A stretch of 64,000 bases of DNA from Pseudarthrobacter enclensis (GCF_030811655.1 NZ_JAUSRE010000020.1:1-64000), one strand, 5' to 3'. Shown: positions 43,186 to 51,640, counted from the first letter of the stretch. Numbers and translations: made by a program. Notes: generated by a model not told the origin, from the letters alone.

Positions 43186-43770
43186 GTGATCGCTGCCGTA
43201 GCCGGAGCGGCCGCACTGGCCGCCTTGCCCGCTGTCCGGGACCCCGCATGGTCTGTCGGGCCGCACTTTGTCGGGCTCAAAATTGGGCTCGTCCTCCTGG
43301 CCATCGTGCTGGTCCTGCGTGTCCGCAGGCGGATCCTGGTGCGGCTCCGGGGCCTGGGGTGGCGCCGGACGGCGATCGCCAGCGGCGCTGCGGCAGTGCT
43401 GTTCTACGCCGTCTGGATCTTCTATCTGAGCGGCACCATGCCGTCCGTGACGGTCGCCTACAACTGGAGTACTGCGTGGCTCGCCCTGGACGGGTTCGAA
43501 GCCCTCGCCGCATTGCTGACGGCGGTGTTCCTCTTCAGGGGCAGCATTTATGCGGCGCTTACCGCGGCCGCGTTCTCAACGAGCCTGTGCATCGATGCGC
43601 TCTTCGACGTGACAACCGCTGCCCAGGGGCCGCCGCTGGTAACCGCCATCCTGGAAGCTGCCCTTGTTGAGCTGCCCTTCGCCGCCATTTCCGGGATGCT
43701 GGCCATCAAGCTCCTCACGGCGGGCAGGCCCCAGCAGGATGCACAATCCGCAGAAAGCCGCAGCGCCTGA
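43186..43770 (+). CDS. Multi-pass membrane protein of unknown function
   Basis: The 194-residue protein has four to five hydrophobic helices (IGLVLLAIVLVLRV, IASGAAAVLFYAVWIFYL, FEALAALLTAVFLF, VELPFAAISGMLAI). No motif is recognised. A GTG start at 43186 is preceded by AAGGTGG. It follows the MFS gene by 15 bp on the same strand and may share its regulation. Confidence 0.65.
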   Translation: MIAAVAGAAALAALPAVRDPAWSVGPHFVGLKIGLVLLAIVLVLRVRRRILVRLRGLGWRRTAIASGAAAVLFYAVWIFYLSGTMPSVTVAYNWSTAWLALDGFEALAALLTAVFLFRGSIYAALTAAAFSTSLCIDALFDVTTAAQGPPLVTAILEAALVELPFAAISGMLAIKLLTAGRPQQDAQSAESRSA

Positions 43771-43841
43771 ATCACCGCCGGCCTCGAAGGAGGCACTGGC
43801 AAGCCCTCCCATAAACCCCCGTGCCCGCATAGCGTGAAGGC

Positions 43842-44729
43842 ATGGTTATGGAACTGAAACTCAACAACGGCGTCACCATGCCCGCGCTCGGCCTGGGCGT
43901 CTTCCAGAGTCCGCCGGAAGAGACGACGGCGGCCGTCCAGACAGCGCTCGAGGTGGGCTACCGGCATATTGACACCGCCGCCGCGTACGGCAACGAGCGC
44001 GAGGTGGGCGAAGGGATCCGCCGCTCCGCCCTGGACCGGTCCGACGTGTTCATCGAAACGAAGGTCTGGGTCAGCGACTACGGCTACGACGAGGCCCTGC
44101 ACGCGTGGGACAAGGCCGTGGGCAAGCTGGGCGTGGAGCAACTGGACCTGCTCATCCTGCACCAGCCCGCGCCGGACCGGTTCGACAAGACGGTTGCGGC
44201 GTACAAGGCCCTGGAGACCCTGCTCAAGGACGGACGGGTGCGGGCCATCGGCGTCAGCAACTTCATGCCGCACCACCTGCAGCAGCTGCTCGCGGAAACC
44301 AGCGTGGTCCCGGCCGTCAACCAGATCGAACTGCACCCGTATTTCCAGCAGGCGGCTGTCCAGACGATTGATGAAGACCACGGCATCCTCACCCAGGCCT
44401 GGTCGCCGATCGGCGGCATCACCTTCTACCCGGGCTGGGGCGAGAACCGGAAGAACGTCATGCGGGACCCGGCGATTGCCGCCGTCGCGCAGGCCCACGG
44501 CAAGACGCCCGCCCAGGTGATGCTGCGCTGGCACCTGCAGCAGGGCCGCTCCGCCATCCCCAAGTCCACCAACCCGGGCCGGATCGCGGAGAACTTCGAC
44601 GTGTTCGACTTCGAGCTGACTGCGGACGAACTCACCGCCATCGATGCCCTGGACAGCGGCGTCCGCAGCGGCCCGGACCCGGACGTTGCCCGCCCCGAGC
44701 GGTTCGCCATGGTCATCCCGGAAGCCTAA
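43842..44729 (+). CDS. Aldo/keto reductase (AKR5, 2,5-diketo-gluconate-reductase-like)
   Basis: The 295-residue TIM barrel has the catalytic tetrad Asp and Tyr in HIDTAAAYGNEREVG, Lys in FIETKVWV and His in LLILHQPAP. The C-terminal IPKSTNPGRIAENFDVFDFELTADEL binds NADPH. It reduces carbonyl compounds; the physiological substrate is unknown. A start two codons later is equally good. A second AKR gene follows 6 nt downstream. Confidence 0.9.
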   Translation: MVMELKLNNGVTMPALGLGVFQSPPEETTAAVQTALEVGYRHIDTAAAYGNEREVGEGIRRSALDRSDVFIETKVWVSDYGYDEALHAWDKAVGKLGVEQLDLLILHQPAPDRFDKTVAAYKALETLLKDGRVRAIGVSNFMPHHLQQLLAETSVVPAVNQIELHPYFQQAAVQTIDEDHGILTQAWSPIGGITFYPGWGENRKNVMRDPAIAAVAQAHGKTPAQVMLRWHLQQGRSAIPKSTNPGRIAENFDVFDFELTADELTAIDALDSGVRSGPDPDVARPERFAMVIPEA

Positions 44730-44735
44730 GGAGAA

Positions 44736-45767
44736 ATGATGGAATACCGCCCGCTTGGCCGCACCGGCGTCCAAGTCAGCCCCCTCTGCCTCGGCGCCAT
44801 GATGTTCGGCCCCTGGGGCAACGACGACCGCGCCGACGCCACCCGCATCATCCACCGCGCCCTGGACGCCGGCATCAATTTCGTCGACACCGCGGACGTC
44901 TACTCCGCCGGAGTGTCGGAGGAAATCGTCGGCGAGGCGCTTGCCGGGAAGCGCGACGACGTCTTCCTGGCCACCAAGTTCTTCATGCCCATGGACGAAA
45001 AGGACCCCAACCAGAGCGGTGGCTCCCGCCGCTGGATCATCCGCGAGGTGGAGAACTCGCTCCGCCGGCTGAACACCGATTACATCGACCTCTACCAGGT
45101 GCACCGCCCCAGCCCGGACACCGACGTGGAGGAAACGCTTGGCGCGCTTACCGACCTGGTCCGCCAGGGCAAGGTCCGCTACATCGGATCCTCGTCCTAC
45201 TCCGGTTCGCAGATCGTGGAGGCGCAGTGGGCATCCCGCGAGCGCAACCTCGAGCGGTTCGTCACCGAGCAGCCGCCGTACTCCATCCTGACCCGCGGCA
45301 TCGAGGAGGACGTCCTGCCCACGGTCCAGCGGCACGGCATGGGGACGCTGACCTACAGCCCGCTGGCCGGCGGCTGGCTCTCCGGGCGGTGGCGGAAGGA
45401 TTCTGCCTCCCGGCCCACCTCGAGTGCCCGGCCCAGCGCCCGGTTCGACATGAGCCAGCCGGCCAACCAGCGCAAGCTGGACATCGTGGAGGAGCTGGCG
45501 CAGGTGGCCGAATGGGCCGGCGTCACTCTCATCGAGATGGCCATCGCGTTCGTCATCAACCACCCCGGCGTTACCTCGGCCATCGTGGGTCCGCGCACCA
45601 TGGAGCAGCTGGAGTCCTACCTCCCGGCCGCGGACACCGTCCTGGCCCCCGAGGTGCTGGACCGCATCGACCAGCTGGTGGCCCCCGGCGTCACGGTCAA
45701 CCCGGACGACAACAGCTACGGCGCCCACGAACTCACGGAACACGCACGACGGCGGCAGCGGGCTTAG
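44736..45767 (+). CDS. Aldo/keto reductase (YajO/Tas-type)
   Basis: The 343-residue protein opens MEYRPLGRTGVQVSPLCLGAMMFG, typical of the second AKR group. The tetrad is in NFVDTADVYSAGVSEEIVGEAL, LATKFFM and YQVHRPSPDTDVEETLGAL. Strong AAGGAG 4 nt upstream of the ATG and a 6-bp gap show it is co-transcribed with the previous AKR gene. Substrate unknown; the pair with the following SDR suggests a carbonyl-detoxifying set. Confidence 0.9.
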   Translation: MMEYRPLGRTGVQVSPLCLGAMMFGPWGNDDRADATRIIHRALDAGINFVDTADVYSAGVSEEIVGEALAGKRDDVFLATKFFMPMDEKDPNQSGGSRRWIIREVENSLRRLNTDYIDLYQVHRPSPDTDVEETLGALTDLVRQGKVRYIGSSSYSGSQIVEAQWASRERNLERFVTEQPPYSILTRGIEEDVLPTVQRHGMGTLTYSPLAGGWLSGRWRKDSASRPTSSARPSARFDMSQPANQRKLDIVEELAQVAEWAGVTLIEMAIAFVINHPGVTSAIVGPRTMEQLESYLPAADTVLAPEVLDRIDQLVAPGVTVNPDDNSYGAHELTEHARRRQRA

Positions 45768-45814
45768 GCGCCCGCCGTCGCCTTGCTACCCACTCCCCTA
45801 TGAAAGGAAAACCC

Positions 45815-46645
45815 ATGGCAACGTGGCTCATCACAGGCTGCTCCACCGGACTTGGCCGCGCACTCGCTGAAGCCGTGCTCGCGTCCGGGCACAACGCCGT
45901 CGTCACCGCCCGGAAGGTGGAGACCGTCCAGGACATTACCGCCGGTTTCCCGGACACAGCCCTGCCACTACCCCTGGACGTGACGGACAAGGCGCAGATC
46001 AGCGCGGCCGTGAAGCAGGCGGAAGAGAAGTTCGGCAGCATCGACGTGCTGGTGAACAACGCCGGCTACGGCTACCGGGCCGCCGTGGAGGAAGCGGACG
46101 ACGCCGACATCCGCCGCCTCTTCGACACCAACTTCTTCGGCGCGGTGGACATGATCAAGGCCGTGTTGCCCGGCATGCGCACCAACAAGGAAGGGTCCAT
46201 CCTGAACATCTCGTCCATCGGTGCGCGGATCACCCCGGCCGGTTCCGGCTACTACGCGGCCACCAAGGCGGCGCTGGAGGGCATGTCCGGTTCGCTGCGC
46301 AACGAGCTGAAGCCGCTGGGCATCAACGTGACCGCCATCGAACCGGGCGGCTTCCGCACCGACTTCGCCGGCCGCTCGCTCACGCAGTCGGCCACCGCCA
46401 TCGGGGACTACGCGGATACCGCCGGCAAGCGCCGCAAGGAACACGACACCGCGCACGGCAACCAGCCCGGTGACCCGGACAAGGCAGCCAGGGCGATCAT
46501 CGCCGTCGTCGAATCCCCCAACCCGCCGGCCCTGCTGGTCCTGGGGACCGATGCGTTCGGTGCCTTCGGCAAGGTGGCGGACGCGCAGCGCGCCGAGCTG
46601 GAGCAGTGGCAGGAGCTCAGCACGGGCACCGACATCACCGACTGA
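45815..46645 (+). CDS. Short-chain dehydrogenase/reductase (oxidoreductase)
   Basis: The 276-residue SDR has WLITGCSTGLGRALAEAVL, VLVNNAGYGYRAAVEE, the catalytic Ser in NISSIGARI and YYAATKAALEGMSG (Tyr-x3-Lys). Its long C-terminal tail with DPDKAARAIIAVVESPNPPALLVLG is common to classical SDRs of this type. The ATG at 45815 has GAAAGGAAAA upstream; the longer frame covers the preceding AKR gene in a shadow. It is the third gene of a likely AKR-AKR-SDR operon. Confidence 0.9.
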   Translation: MATWLITGCSTGLGRALAEAVLASGHNAVVTARKVETVQDITAGFPDTALPLPLDVTDKAQISAAVKQAEEKFGSIDVLVNNAGYGYRAAVEEADDADIRRLFDTNFFGAVDMIKAVLPGMRTNKEGSILNISSIGARITPAGSGYYAATKAALEGMSGSLRNELKPLGINVTAIEPGGFRTDFAGRSLTQSATAIGDYADTAGKRRKEHDTAHGNQPGDPDKAARAIIAVVESPNPPALLVLGTDAFGAFGKVADAQRAELEQWQELSTGTDITD

Positions 46646-46656
46646 CACCGTCCGGC

Positions 46657-46733
46657 GACGCGCAAGTGCATTTTCGCGGCGCACATTCCATATCGCAGCC
46701 CAAATTTGCGCAGCGGTATGGAGGATGCGCGTC
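46657..46733. repeat. Dispersed palindromic intergenic repeat, copy E (77-bp form)
   Basis: Perfect inverted ends GACGCGCA (46657-46664) and TGCGCGTC (46726-46733) enclose GCATTTTCGCGGCGCACATT and CAGCCCAAATTTGCGCAGCG. An inner imperfect hairpin, CCATATCGC with GCGGTATGG, is present. It starts 11 bp after the SDR stop. Confidence 0.8.
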
Positions 46734-46879
46734 GGGAGTGAATATGCGCGTCGCCAGCCGGATCCAGGGGGACCTCGGACTCAAGGAACCAAAATTGCGT
46801 AGCCAATACCCATGACATGGCGGCCGCCTGGTGCGAGAGTGGATTCCTAACGTTCCATCACGTCGCTGGAGGAACCAGC

Positions 46880-47314
46880 ATGGCAGCAAAACGGCGCCGC
46901 TCGGGAGGCAAGGGCGGCGGCACTATGGGGTGTGCCCCCTTCCTCGTCCTCATCGTCATCGCCCTCATCATCCAATACTGGTGGGTCCTGCTTATTGCCT
47001 TGGGCGCGGTTGCCATGACCGTGGCGCTCGTCCGCTCCACGAAAGCCCCGGCACGTCCAGCCAGAGTTCCCCTGCCACGGCCGCAACCCGCTGTGGCCCC
47101 GCCCCGCCCCGTCCTCGGCGGTGACGACCTGACGGCCCACGTGCGCGCGGCCAAACGGGCGGGCCGGGTACGTGACATGCAGGAGTGGGACTACGAGTGG
47201 ATCCGGCTGAGCCACCCCGGAAAGAGCCTGCACGAAGTCAACAGCATCGCGAACACCCATTTCGCCCGGGGCCGCTCCATCGGTATCAACTCCGGGGACC
47301 CGTCGCTGGGCTGA
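46880..47314 (+). CDS. Small membrane protein of unknown function
   Basis: The 144-residue protein starts MAAKRRRSGGKGGGTMG, has one membrane helix (FLVLIVIALIIQYWWVLLIALGAVAMTVALV) and a cytosolic tail. The tail holds a Pro/Arg-rich linker and HVRAAKRAGRVRDMQEWDYEWIRLSHPGKSLHEVNSIANTHFARGRSIGINSG, which may be a small structured domain. GGAGG lies 8 nt upstream of the ATG. No family is recognised. It lies between two 77-bp repeat copies. Confidence 0.68.
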   Translation: MAAKRRRSGGKGGGTMGCAPFLVLIVIALIIQYWWVLLIALGAVAMTVALVRSTKAPARPARVPLPRPQPAVAPPRPVLGGDDLTAHVRAAKRAGRVRDMQEWDYEWIRLSHPGKSLHEVNSIANTHFARGRSIGINSGDPSLG

Positions 47315-47362
47315 ATTCCCGGTTGCCGGCCGGCGATGGTGGCCGCGCAGCCACGGCTTAGC

Positions 47363-47439
47363 GACGCGCCAATGCATTTCCGGGGCGCACATTCCACAGC
47401 GAAGCCGACATTTGCGCAGCACAGCGGAGGATGCGCGTC
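47363..47439. repeat. Dispersed palindromic intergenic repeat, copy F (77-bp form)
   Basis: Inverted ends GACGCGCC and TGCGCGTC enclose AATGCATTTCCGGGGCGCAC and CATTTGCGCAGC, closely matching copy E. GAAAATGATTAGGCGCATCG follows, as in copies C and D. Confidence 0.8.
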
Positions 47440-47491
47440 GAAAATGATTAGGCGCATCGCAAGCCGACCACGCCAGTCCCGCCGTGCCCCG

Positions 47492-48859
47492 CTACGGGTT
47501 CGCAGCCCCTCCGGTGCGGCCGTGCTCGAGTCCGGTGGGGAACCCGATGGTCACGGAAACCGGCGCCGGGGCGGAGCAGCAGGCCTCTACGGCAGCGTCA
47601 CCGGCGTCCCCGGGAATGCTCGTGGAGCACACCCCTGTTTCCGGCAGTTCGAGTTCGACGGCGTCCGCGGCTTCGGTGTCGCCGGCCAGGGCGGCGGCGA
47701 TGGAGCGGACCTGCTCGTACCCGGTGGCCATGAGGAACGTGGGCGCGCGGCCGTAGGACTTCATGCCCGCCAGGTAGAAGTCCTTCTCCGGCTGCTCGAG
47801 GATCCGTGCGCCGTGGGCCGGGACGGTGCCGCAGCTGTGGAAGTCCGGATCGATCAGCGGGCCCAACGCCTTGGGGGCGTCCACTGCGGGGTCCAGGTCC
47901 AGCCGCAGCTCCGACAGCATGGCCAGGTCCGGCCGGAATCCGGTGGCGGGAATGAGGCGGTCCACCGATACGGACCGGCCGTCCGCGGCGTGCACGGTGA
48001 CGGAGTCGCCATGGGTTTCGAGGGAAGCAGTGTGGAAGTTGGTCAGGAGCTGGACTGCCCCGGTGTCGACAGCGGTGCGGAGCCGGGCTCCGAGCTGGCC
48101 GCGGGCGGGCAGCTGGTCGGCGTCGCCCCCGCCATAGGCCCGGGCGGGGGTGGCGGCGCGGATTGCCCACAGGACCTCGGTGCCGGGGTTGGCGCGGGCC
48201 ACCCGGGCCAGGTCAAGGACCATGTTGGCGGCCGAGTGTCCGGAACCGATGACCAGGGTGCGGCGGCCGGCGAAACCACCGGCGGAAACGTCCGGCAGCG
48301 GACCGGTGACCAGCCCGGCAGCCCGGGCCTCAGACTCCCCCGGAACCGCCAGACCGGATGATCCCAGCGGCGCCGGCGTGCTCCACGTTCCGGAGGTATC
48401 GATGACGGCGCGGGCCAGCACCTCGGTGACCTCGCCGCCGTCGTGCCCTATGCGCAGGAGGAACGGCATCTGGTCGCGGCCCTGGCTGCGGCCCTTGTCC
48501 ATGCCCTGCCGGGTGACGGCGAGAACCCGTGACCCGGTCCTGATCCGGTCCTTGAGTTCGGGGGTGGCGGCCAGCGGTTCCAGGTACTCGGAGACGATCT
48601 GGGAGCCGTATGGCAGTGCGGTGGGCCGGGGCGCTTCCCAGCCGTTGCGCTCCAGCAGCCGCACCGAGGCGGGGTCCAGGTTGTATTTCCAGGTGGAGAA
48701 CACGCGGACGTGCCCCCATTGCCGGATGGCAGCCCCAACGGCCGGGCCGGCCTCGAGGACTAGCGGTTCCAGCCCGCGTTCCAGCAGGTGCGCGGCCGCG
48801 GCGAGGCCCACGGGTCCGGCGCCGATCACGGCAACCGGCAGGGACTCCTTGGATGTCAT
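47492..48859 (-). CDS. FAD/NAD(P)-dependent oxidoreductase with C-terminal Cys motifs (ars operon)
   Basis: The 455-residue flavoprotein has an FAD loop VAVIGAGPVGLAAAAHLLERG, a second dinucleotide loop LVIGSGHSAANMVLDLA and a conserved ATGFRPDLAML. It resembles the flavin monooxygenase-like proteins found in actinobacterial arsenic operons. Near the C-terminus are VCSTS and VEACCSAP, a three-Cys pattern that could bind As(III), although this is inferred. It starts 12 nt after arsC. The reaction is unproven; an ArsO-like role is possible. Confidence 0.78.
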   Translation of the reverse strand: MTSKESLPVAVIGAGPVGLAAAAHLLERGLEPLVLEAGPAVGAAIRQWGHVRVFSTWKYNLDPASVRLLERNGWEAPRPTALPYGSQIVSEYLEPLAATPELKDRIRTGSRVLAVTRQGMDKGRSQGRDQMPFLLRIGHDGGEVTEVLARAVIDTSGTWSTPAPLGSSGLAVPGESEARAAGLVTGPLPDVSAGGFAGRRTLVIGSGHSAANMVLDLARVARANPGTEVLWAIRAATPARAYGGGDADQLPARGQLGARLRTAVDTGAVQLLTNFHTASLETHGDSVTVHAADGRSVSVDRLIPATGFRPDLAMLSELRLDLDPAVDAPKALGPLIDPDFHSCGTVPAHGARILEQPEKDFYLAGMKSYGRAPTFLMATGYEQVRSIAAALAGDTEAADAVELELPETGVCSTSIPGDAGDAAVEACCSAPAPVSVTIGFPTGLEHGRTGGAANP

Positions 48860-48871
48860 GGTGTCCGCCTT

Positions 48872-49282
48872 TCAGCTCTCGACGGGGACAAGGGAGGCGA
48901 TGAGGGCTTCGACGCGGGCCTTGATCTGGTCGCGGATGGGCCGGACCGACTCCACACCCTTGCCGGCCGGGTCTTCCAGGACCCAGTCCTCATAGCGCTT
49001 GCCCGGGAAGTACGGGCATTCGTCGCCGCAGCCCATGGTGATCACCACGTCCGAGTCCTTGACGGCCTCGGTGGTGAGGATCTTGGGGATCTCCGCGGAC
49101 ATGTCGATGCCCACCTCGGCCATGGCCTCGACGGCGGCGGGGTTGACCTTGTCCGCCGGCTGCGAGCCCGCGGAGCGGACCTCGATGGCGCCCTTCGAAA
49201 GGCTGGTGAGGAACGCGGCGGCCATCTGGGAGCGGCCGGCATTGTGGACGCAGACGAACAGGACGGAGGGCTTCTGGCTCAT
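48872..49282 (-). CDS. arsC: Arsenate reductase (LMW-PTPase-like ArsC)
   Basis: The 136-residue protein has the phosphatase-type loop VLFVCVHNAGRSQMAAAFL with the nucleophilic Cys11 and Arg17 bound to arsenate. A later CGDECP holds a further Cys pair, and the DWVLEDP Asp acts as general acid. It reduces As(V) to As(III) in the cytosol using a thiol such as mycothiol or thioredoxin. ATG overlaps the aquaporin stop (ATGA at 49282). Confidence 0.93.
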   Translation of the reverse strand: MSQKPSVLFVCVHNAGRSQMAAAFLTSLSKGAIEVRSAGSQPADKVNPAAVEAMAEVGIDMSAEIPKILTTEAVKDSDVVITMGCGDECPYFPGKRYEDWVLEDPAGKGVESVRPIRDQIKARVEALIASLVPVES

Positions 49283-49980
49283 GAGAGCACCTTTCGGTCA
49301 GACGGGACGACGGCGGGAGTTGCGAGGGTTGGGTAAAGGAACCGGACCAGGAGGTACCCGGCGGCGCCGCCAAGCAGCTGCGCCAGGATGAAGGCAGGGG
49401 CCGACGGCGGTGCGATGCCGGCAAAGGTGTCCGTGACCGTCCGGGCGATAGTCACCGCGGGGTTGGCAAAACTCGTGGAGCTGGTGAACCAGTATGCGGC
49501 CGTGATGTAGCCGCCCACCGCGAACGCCACCCGATCAGCGCGGCCCGAGCGGACGGTGCCGAAGATGACCACCAGCAGCCCCACGGTGGCGATGACCTCA
49601 GCCAGCCACAGCGCGGGACCACTGCGTTGGTGGGTGGAGAACGTGACGGCGTCCAGCCCGAACATCAGGTTCGCCGCGACGGTACCGGCCAACCCGCCCA
49701 GGACCTGTGCGGCGATGAGGGCCCCGGCGGTGGTGGTATCGATCATCCCCAGCGCCCTTTCCACCAGGGTCACCACGGGATTAAATGACGCAGAGACTGG
49801 CTGCAGGGCCACAATCAGCGCCACCAGCGCCGCACCCGTGGCGAGGCTGTTCTGCAAAAGCTGCAGCCCGGCGTCGTCCGGTGACAGCCGTGAGGCCATG
49901 ACGCCGGAGCCCACCACGGCCATGACCAGGAACGCGGTGCCGGTGAATTCGGCGGCGGCGCGGCGGCCCGGCACTCTCAC
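49279..49980 (-). CDS. Aquaglyceroporin-like channel of the ars operon (AqpS type)
   Basis: The 233-residue protein has two MIP half-repeats; the first NPA box is changed to FNPVVTL and the second is FANPAVTIAR. Six membrane helices are visible. In Sinorhizobium meliloti AqpS, an MIP channel in the ars operon, lets As(III) flow out after ArsC makes it. The same arsR-channel-arsC order here supports that role. It replaces the usual ArsB or Acr3 efflux pump, which is not in the window. ATG overlaps the arsR stop. Confidence 0.85.
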   Translation of the reverse strand: MRVPGRRAAAEFTGTAFLVMAVVGSGVMASRLSPDDAGLQLLQNSLATGAALVALIVALQPVSASFNPVVTLVERALGMIDTTTAGALIAAQVLGGLAGTVAANLMFGLDAVTFSTHQRSGPALWLAEVIATVGLLVVIFGTVRSGRADRVAFAVGGYITAAYWFTSSTSFANPAVTIARTVTDTFAGIAPPSAPAFILAQLLGGAAGYLLVRFLYPTLATPAVVPSDRKVLS

Positions 49981-50327
49981 TGGGCCTGCCCGCCGATCAG
50001 TGCGGCCAGGTTCTGCAGCGCCCCGGTCCGGGCGCGGTAGTAGACCCAGACGCCGCGCTTCTCCCGGTCCAGCAGCCCGGCCTCGTGGAGGACCTTCAGA
50101 TGGTGGCTGATGGTGGGCTGGGACAGCTCGAACGCATCGTTAAGGTCGCAGACGCAGGCTTCACCGCCCTCATGCGAGGCCACCATGGACATCAGCCGCA
50201 GCCGGACCGGATCGGCCAGGGCCTTGAGCAGCGGGGCAATGCCTTCCGCCTCCGATTCGGACAGGGGTTCCCGGGCCAGCGGCGGGCAGCAGGCCACAGC
50301 TTCAACCGGGGTCAGCTCCAAAGACAT
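49977..50327 (-). CDS. arsR: ArsR-family arsenic-responsive repressor
   Basis: The 116-residue winged-helix protein has CC at residues 13-14 and CVCDL in helix alpha-3 (ACVCDLNDAF), which bind As(III). The DNA-recognition helix is QPTISHHLKVLHEAGL. Loss of DNA binding with As(III) induces the operon. I choose the ATG at 50327 because it opens the conserved domain; the frame upstream is intergenic. A 12-bp inverted repeat overlaps the start codon and is the likely operator. No Shine-Dalgarno is present, so translation may be leaderless. Confidence 0.88.
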   Translation of the reverse strand: MSLELTPVEAVACCPPLAREPLSESEAEGIAPLLKALADPVRLRLMSMVASHEGGEACVCDLNDAFELSQPTISHHLKVLHEAGLLDREKRGVWVYYRARTGALQNLAALIGGQAQ

Positions 50328-50364
50328 AGACACACGTAAATATTTACACCTATCTATGTCTTTG
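50319..50364. promoter_or_regulatory. Nested palindromes at the arsR start (ArsR operator)
   Basis: CAAAGACATAGA (50319-50330) and TCTATGTCTTTG (50353-50364) are exact 12-bp inverted repeats. Between them lies the perfect palindrome GTAAATATTTAC (50336-50347). The left arm contains the arsR start codon, so repressor binding would cover the promoter and start. AT-rich TAAATATTTA could also serve as a -10 element on either strand. Confidence 0.75.
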
Positions 50365-50469
50365 GCAATCCACAGATATTCCGCAGTCAACCCCGTTTCT
50401 TGCAGCCGCCCATGGGAGGACAAATAGGATGGCCCCTACAGCTATTGGCCGGCAGATGAAGGGCACCCC

Positions 50470-51243
50470 ATGATCGAGATCCTGACCCCCGCTGAAGTGG
50501 ACCTCGCGCGGGAAACCGGTGCCCTGGTGGCCGACATCCTGCAGGCGATGAAGAGCCGCGCCACCGTGGGGACCAACCTCCTGGACATCGACCAGTGGAC
50601 CAAGGAGATGATCACCGAGGCGGGGGCTGAATCCTGCTACGTGGACTACGCGCCGTCGTTCGGCCGCGGCCCTTTCGGCCACTACATCTGCACGGGCGTC
50701 AACGATGCCGTGCTGCACGGACTGCCCCACAACTACGAACTGGCCGACGGCGACCTGCTGACCCTGGACCTCGCCGTCGTCAGGAACGGGGTAGCCGCGG
50801 ACGCAGCCATCAGCTTCCTCGTGGGGGAATCACGGCCGGCGGAGAGCGTGGCGATGATCGAAACCACCGAACGGGCCCTCGCCGCAGGGATCGCCGCCGC
50901 CGGTCCGAATGCCAAGATCGGGGACATCTCCTACGCCATCGGCCGCGTCCTCACCGATGCGGGCTACCCCATCAACACGCAGTTCGGCGGCCACGGCATC
51001 GGCTCCACCATGCACCAGGACCCGCACGTGCCCAACATGGGACGCCCCGGGCGGGGTTTCAAGCTCCGCCCCGGCCTGCTGCTGGCGTTGGAGCCCTGGA
51101 TCATGAAGGACACGGCAGAACTGGTGACCGACGACGACGGCTGGACGCTGAGGAGCGCCACGGGCTGCAGGACGGCGCACACGGAGCACACCATCGCCAT
51201 TACGGAGAACGGCGCCGAGATCCTGACCCTGCCCTCGCGGTAA
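50470..51243 (+). CDS. map: Methionine aminopeptidase, type I
   Basis: The 257-residue protein has the five metal ligands of type I MetAP: Asp in LTLDLAVV and AADAAISF, His in GGHGIGSTMHQDP, Glu in ALEPWI and Glu in HTEHTIAI. It removes the initiator Met from nascent proteins. The start ATG has GAAGGG upstream. It is a standalone gene, divergent from arsR, so it is probably a second copy besides the one in the ribosomal-protein region of such genomes (inference). Confidence 0.92.
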   Translation: MIEILTPAEVDLARETGALVADILQAMKSRATVGTNLLDIDQWTKEMITEAGAESCYVDYAPSFGRGPFGHYICTGVNDAVLHGLPHNYELADGDLLTLDLAVVRNGVAADAAISFLVGESRPAESVAMIETTERALAAGIAAAGPNAKIGDISYAIGRVLTDAGYPINTQFGGHGIGSTMHQDPHVPNMGRPGRGFKLRPGLLLALEPWIMKDTAELVTDDDGWTLRSATGCRTAHTEHTIAITENGAEILTLPSR

Positions 51244-51307
51244 CGACCGGCGCTCACAGATCGGTGAGTCCGATCCCCTGGCCGTCAAGGGTCGTAAGGA
51301 GGAGCCC

Positions 51308-51640
51308 ATGATCCCGCTTATGCTGATCCTGCTCGCAGCGGTCCTTTCGGGGCTTGCGGTGGCAGCCGTCGCGAAGTTCGTCCACTGGCCAACTGCCCCG
51401 CTGGCCGTGGGCGCCTCCGGCACATTCGTTGCAGTACTGGTATGGCGGCTGTTGGCGAACTTATGGGCATTGAACGAAGACTTCATGCCGTTGGTCAGCA
51501 TAGGCGACACCGGGTGCCTGGTTGCCGGCGGCCTGGCGCCGGCCCTGGCAGCGTCCGCCGCCCGACCGTTGCCGCGAAAAGTCCTGGTGACCGTTGCAGG
51601 CGCCGTCGTGGCCTTTGCCGTGAACGTCGTGGTCCTATGA
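51308..51640 (+). CDS. Small multi-pass membrane protein of unknown function
   Basis: The 110-residue protein has about four short hydrophobic segments (LMLILLAAVLSGLAVAAVAKF, TFVAVLVWRLLANLWAL, LVAGGLAPALAASA, VLVTVAGAVVAFAVNVVVL). AAGGAGG lies 6 nt upstream of the ATG. Its stop overlaps the start of the lipoprotein gene (ATGA at 51637), so it belongs to the chrA operon. No family is recognised. Confidence 0.68.
   Translation: MIPLMLILLAAVLSGLAVAAVAKFVHWPTAPLAVGASGTFVAVLVWRLLANLWALNEDFMPLVSIGDTGCLVAGGLAPALAASAARPLPRKVLVTVAGAVVAFAVNVVVL

Noticed and set aside
43548..45743. 731-codon minus-strand frame
   Set aside because: It runs antisense across both aldo/keto reductase genes and shows no motifs of its own.
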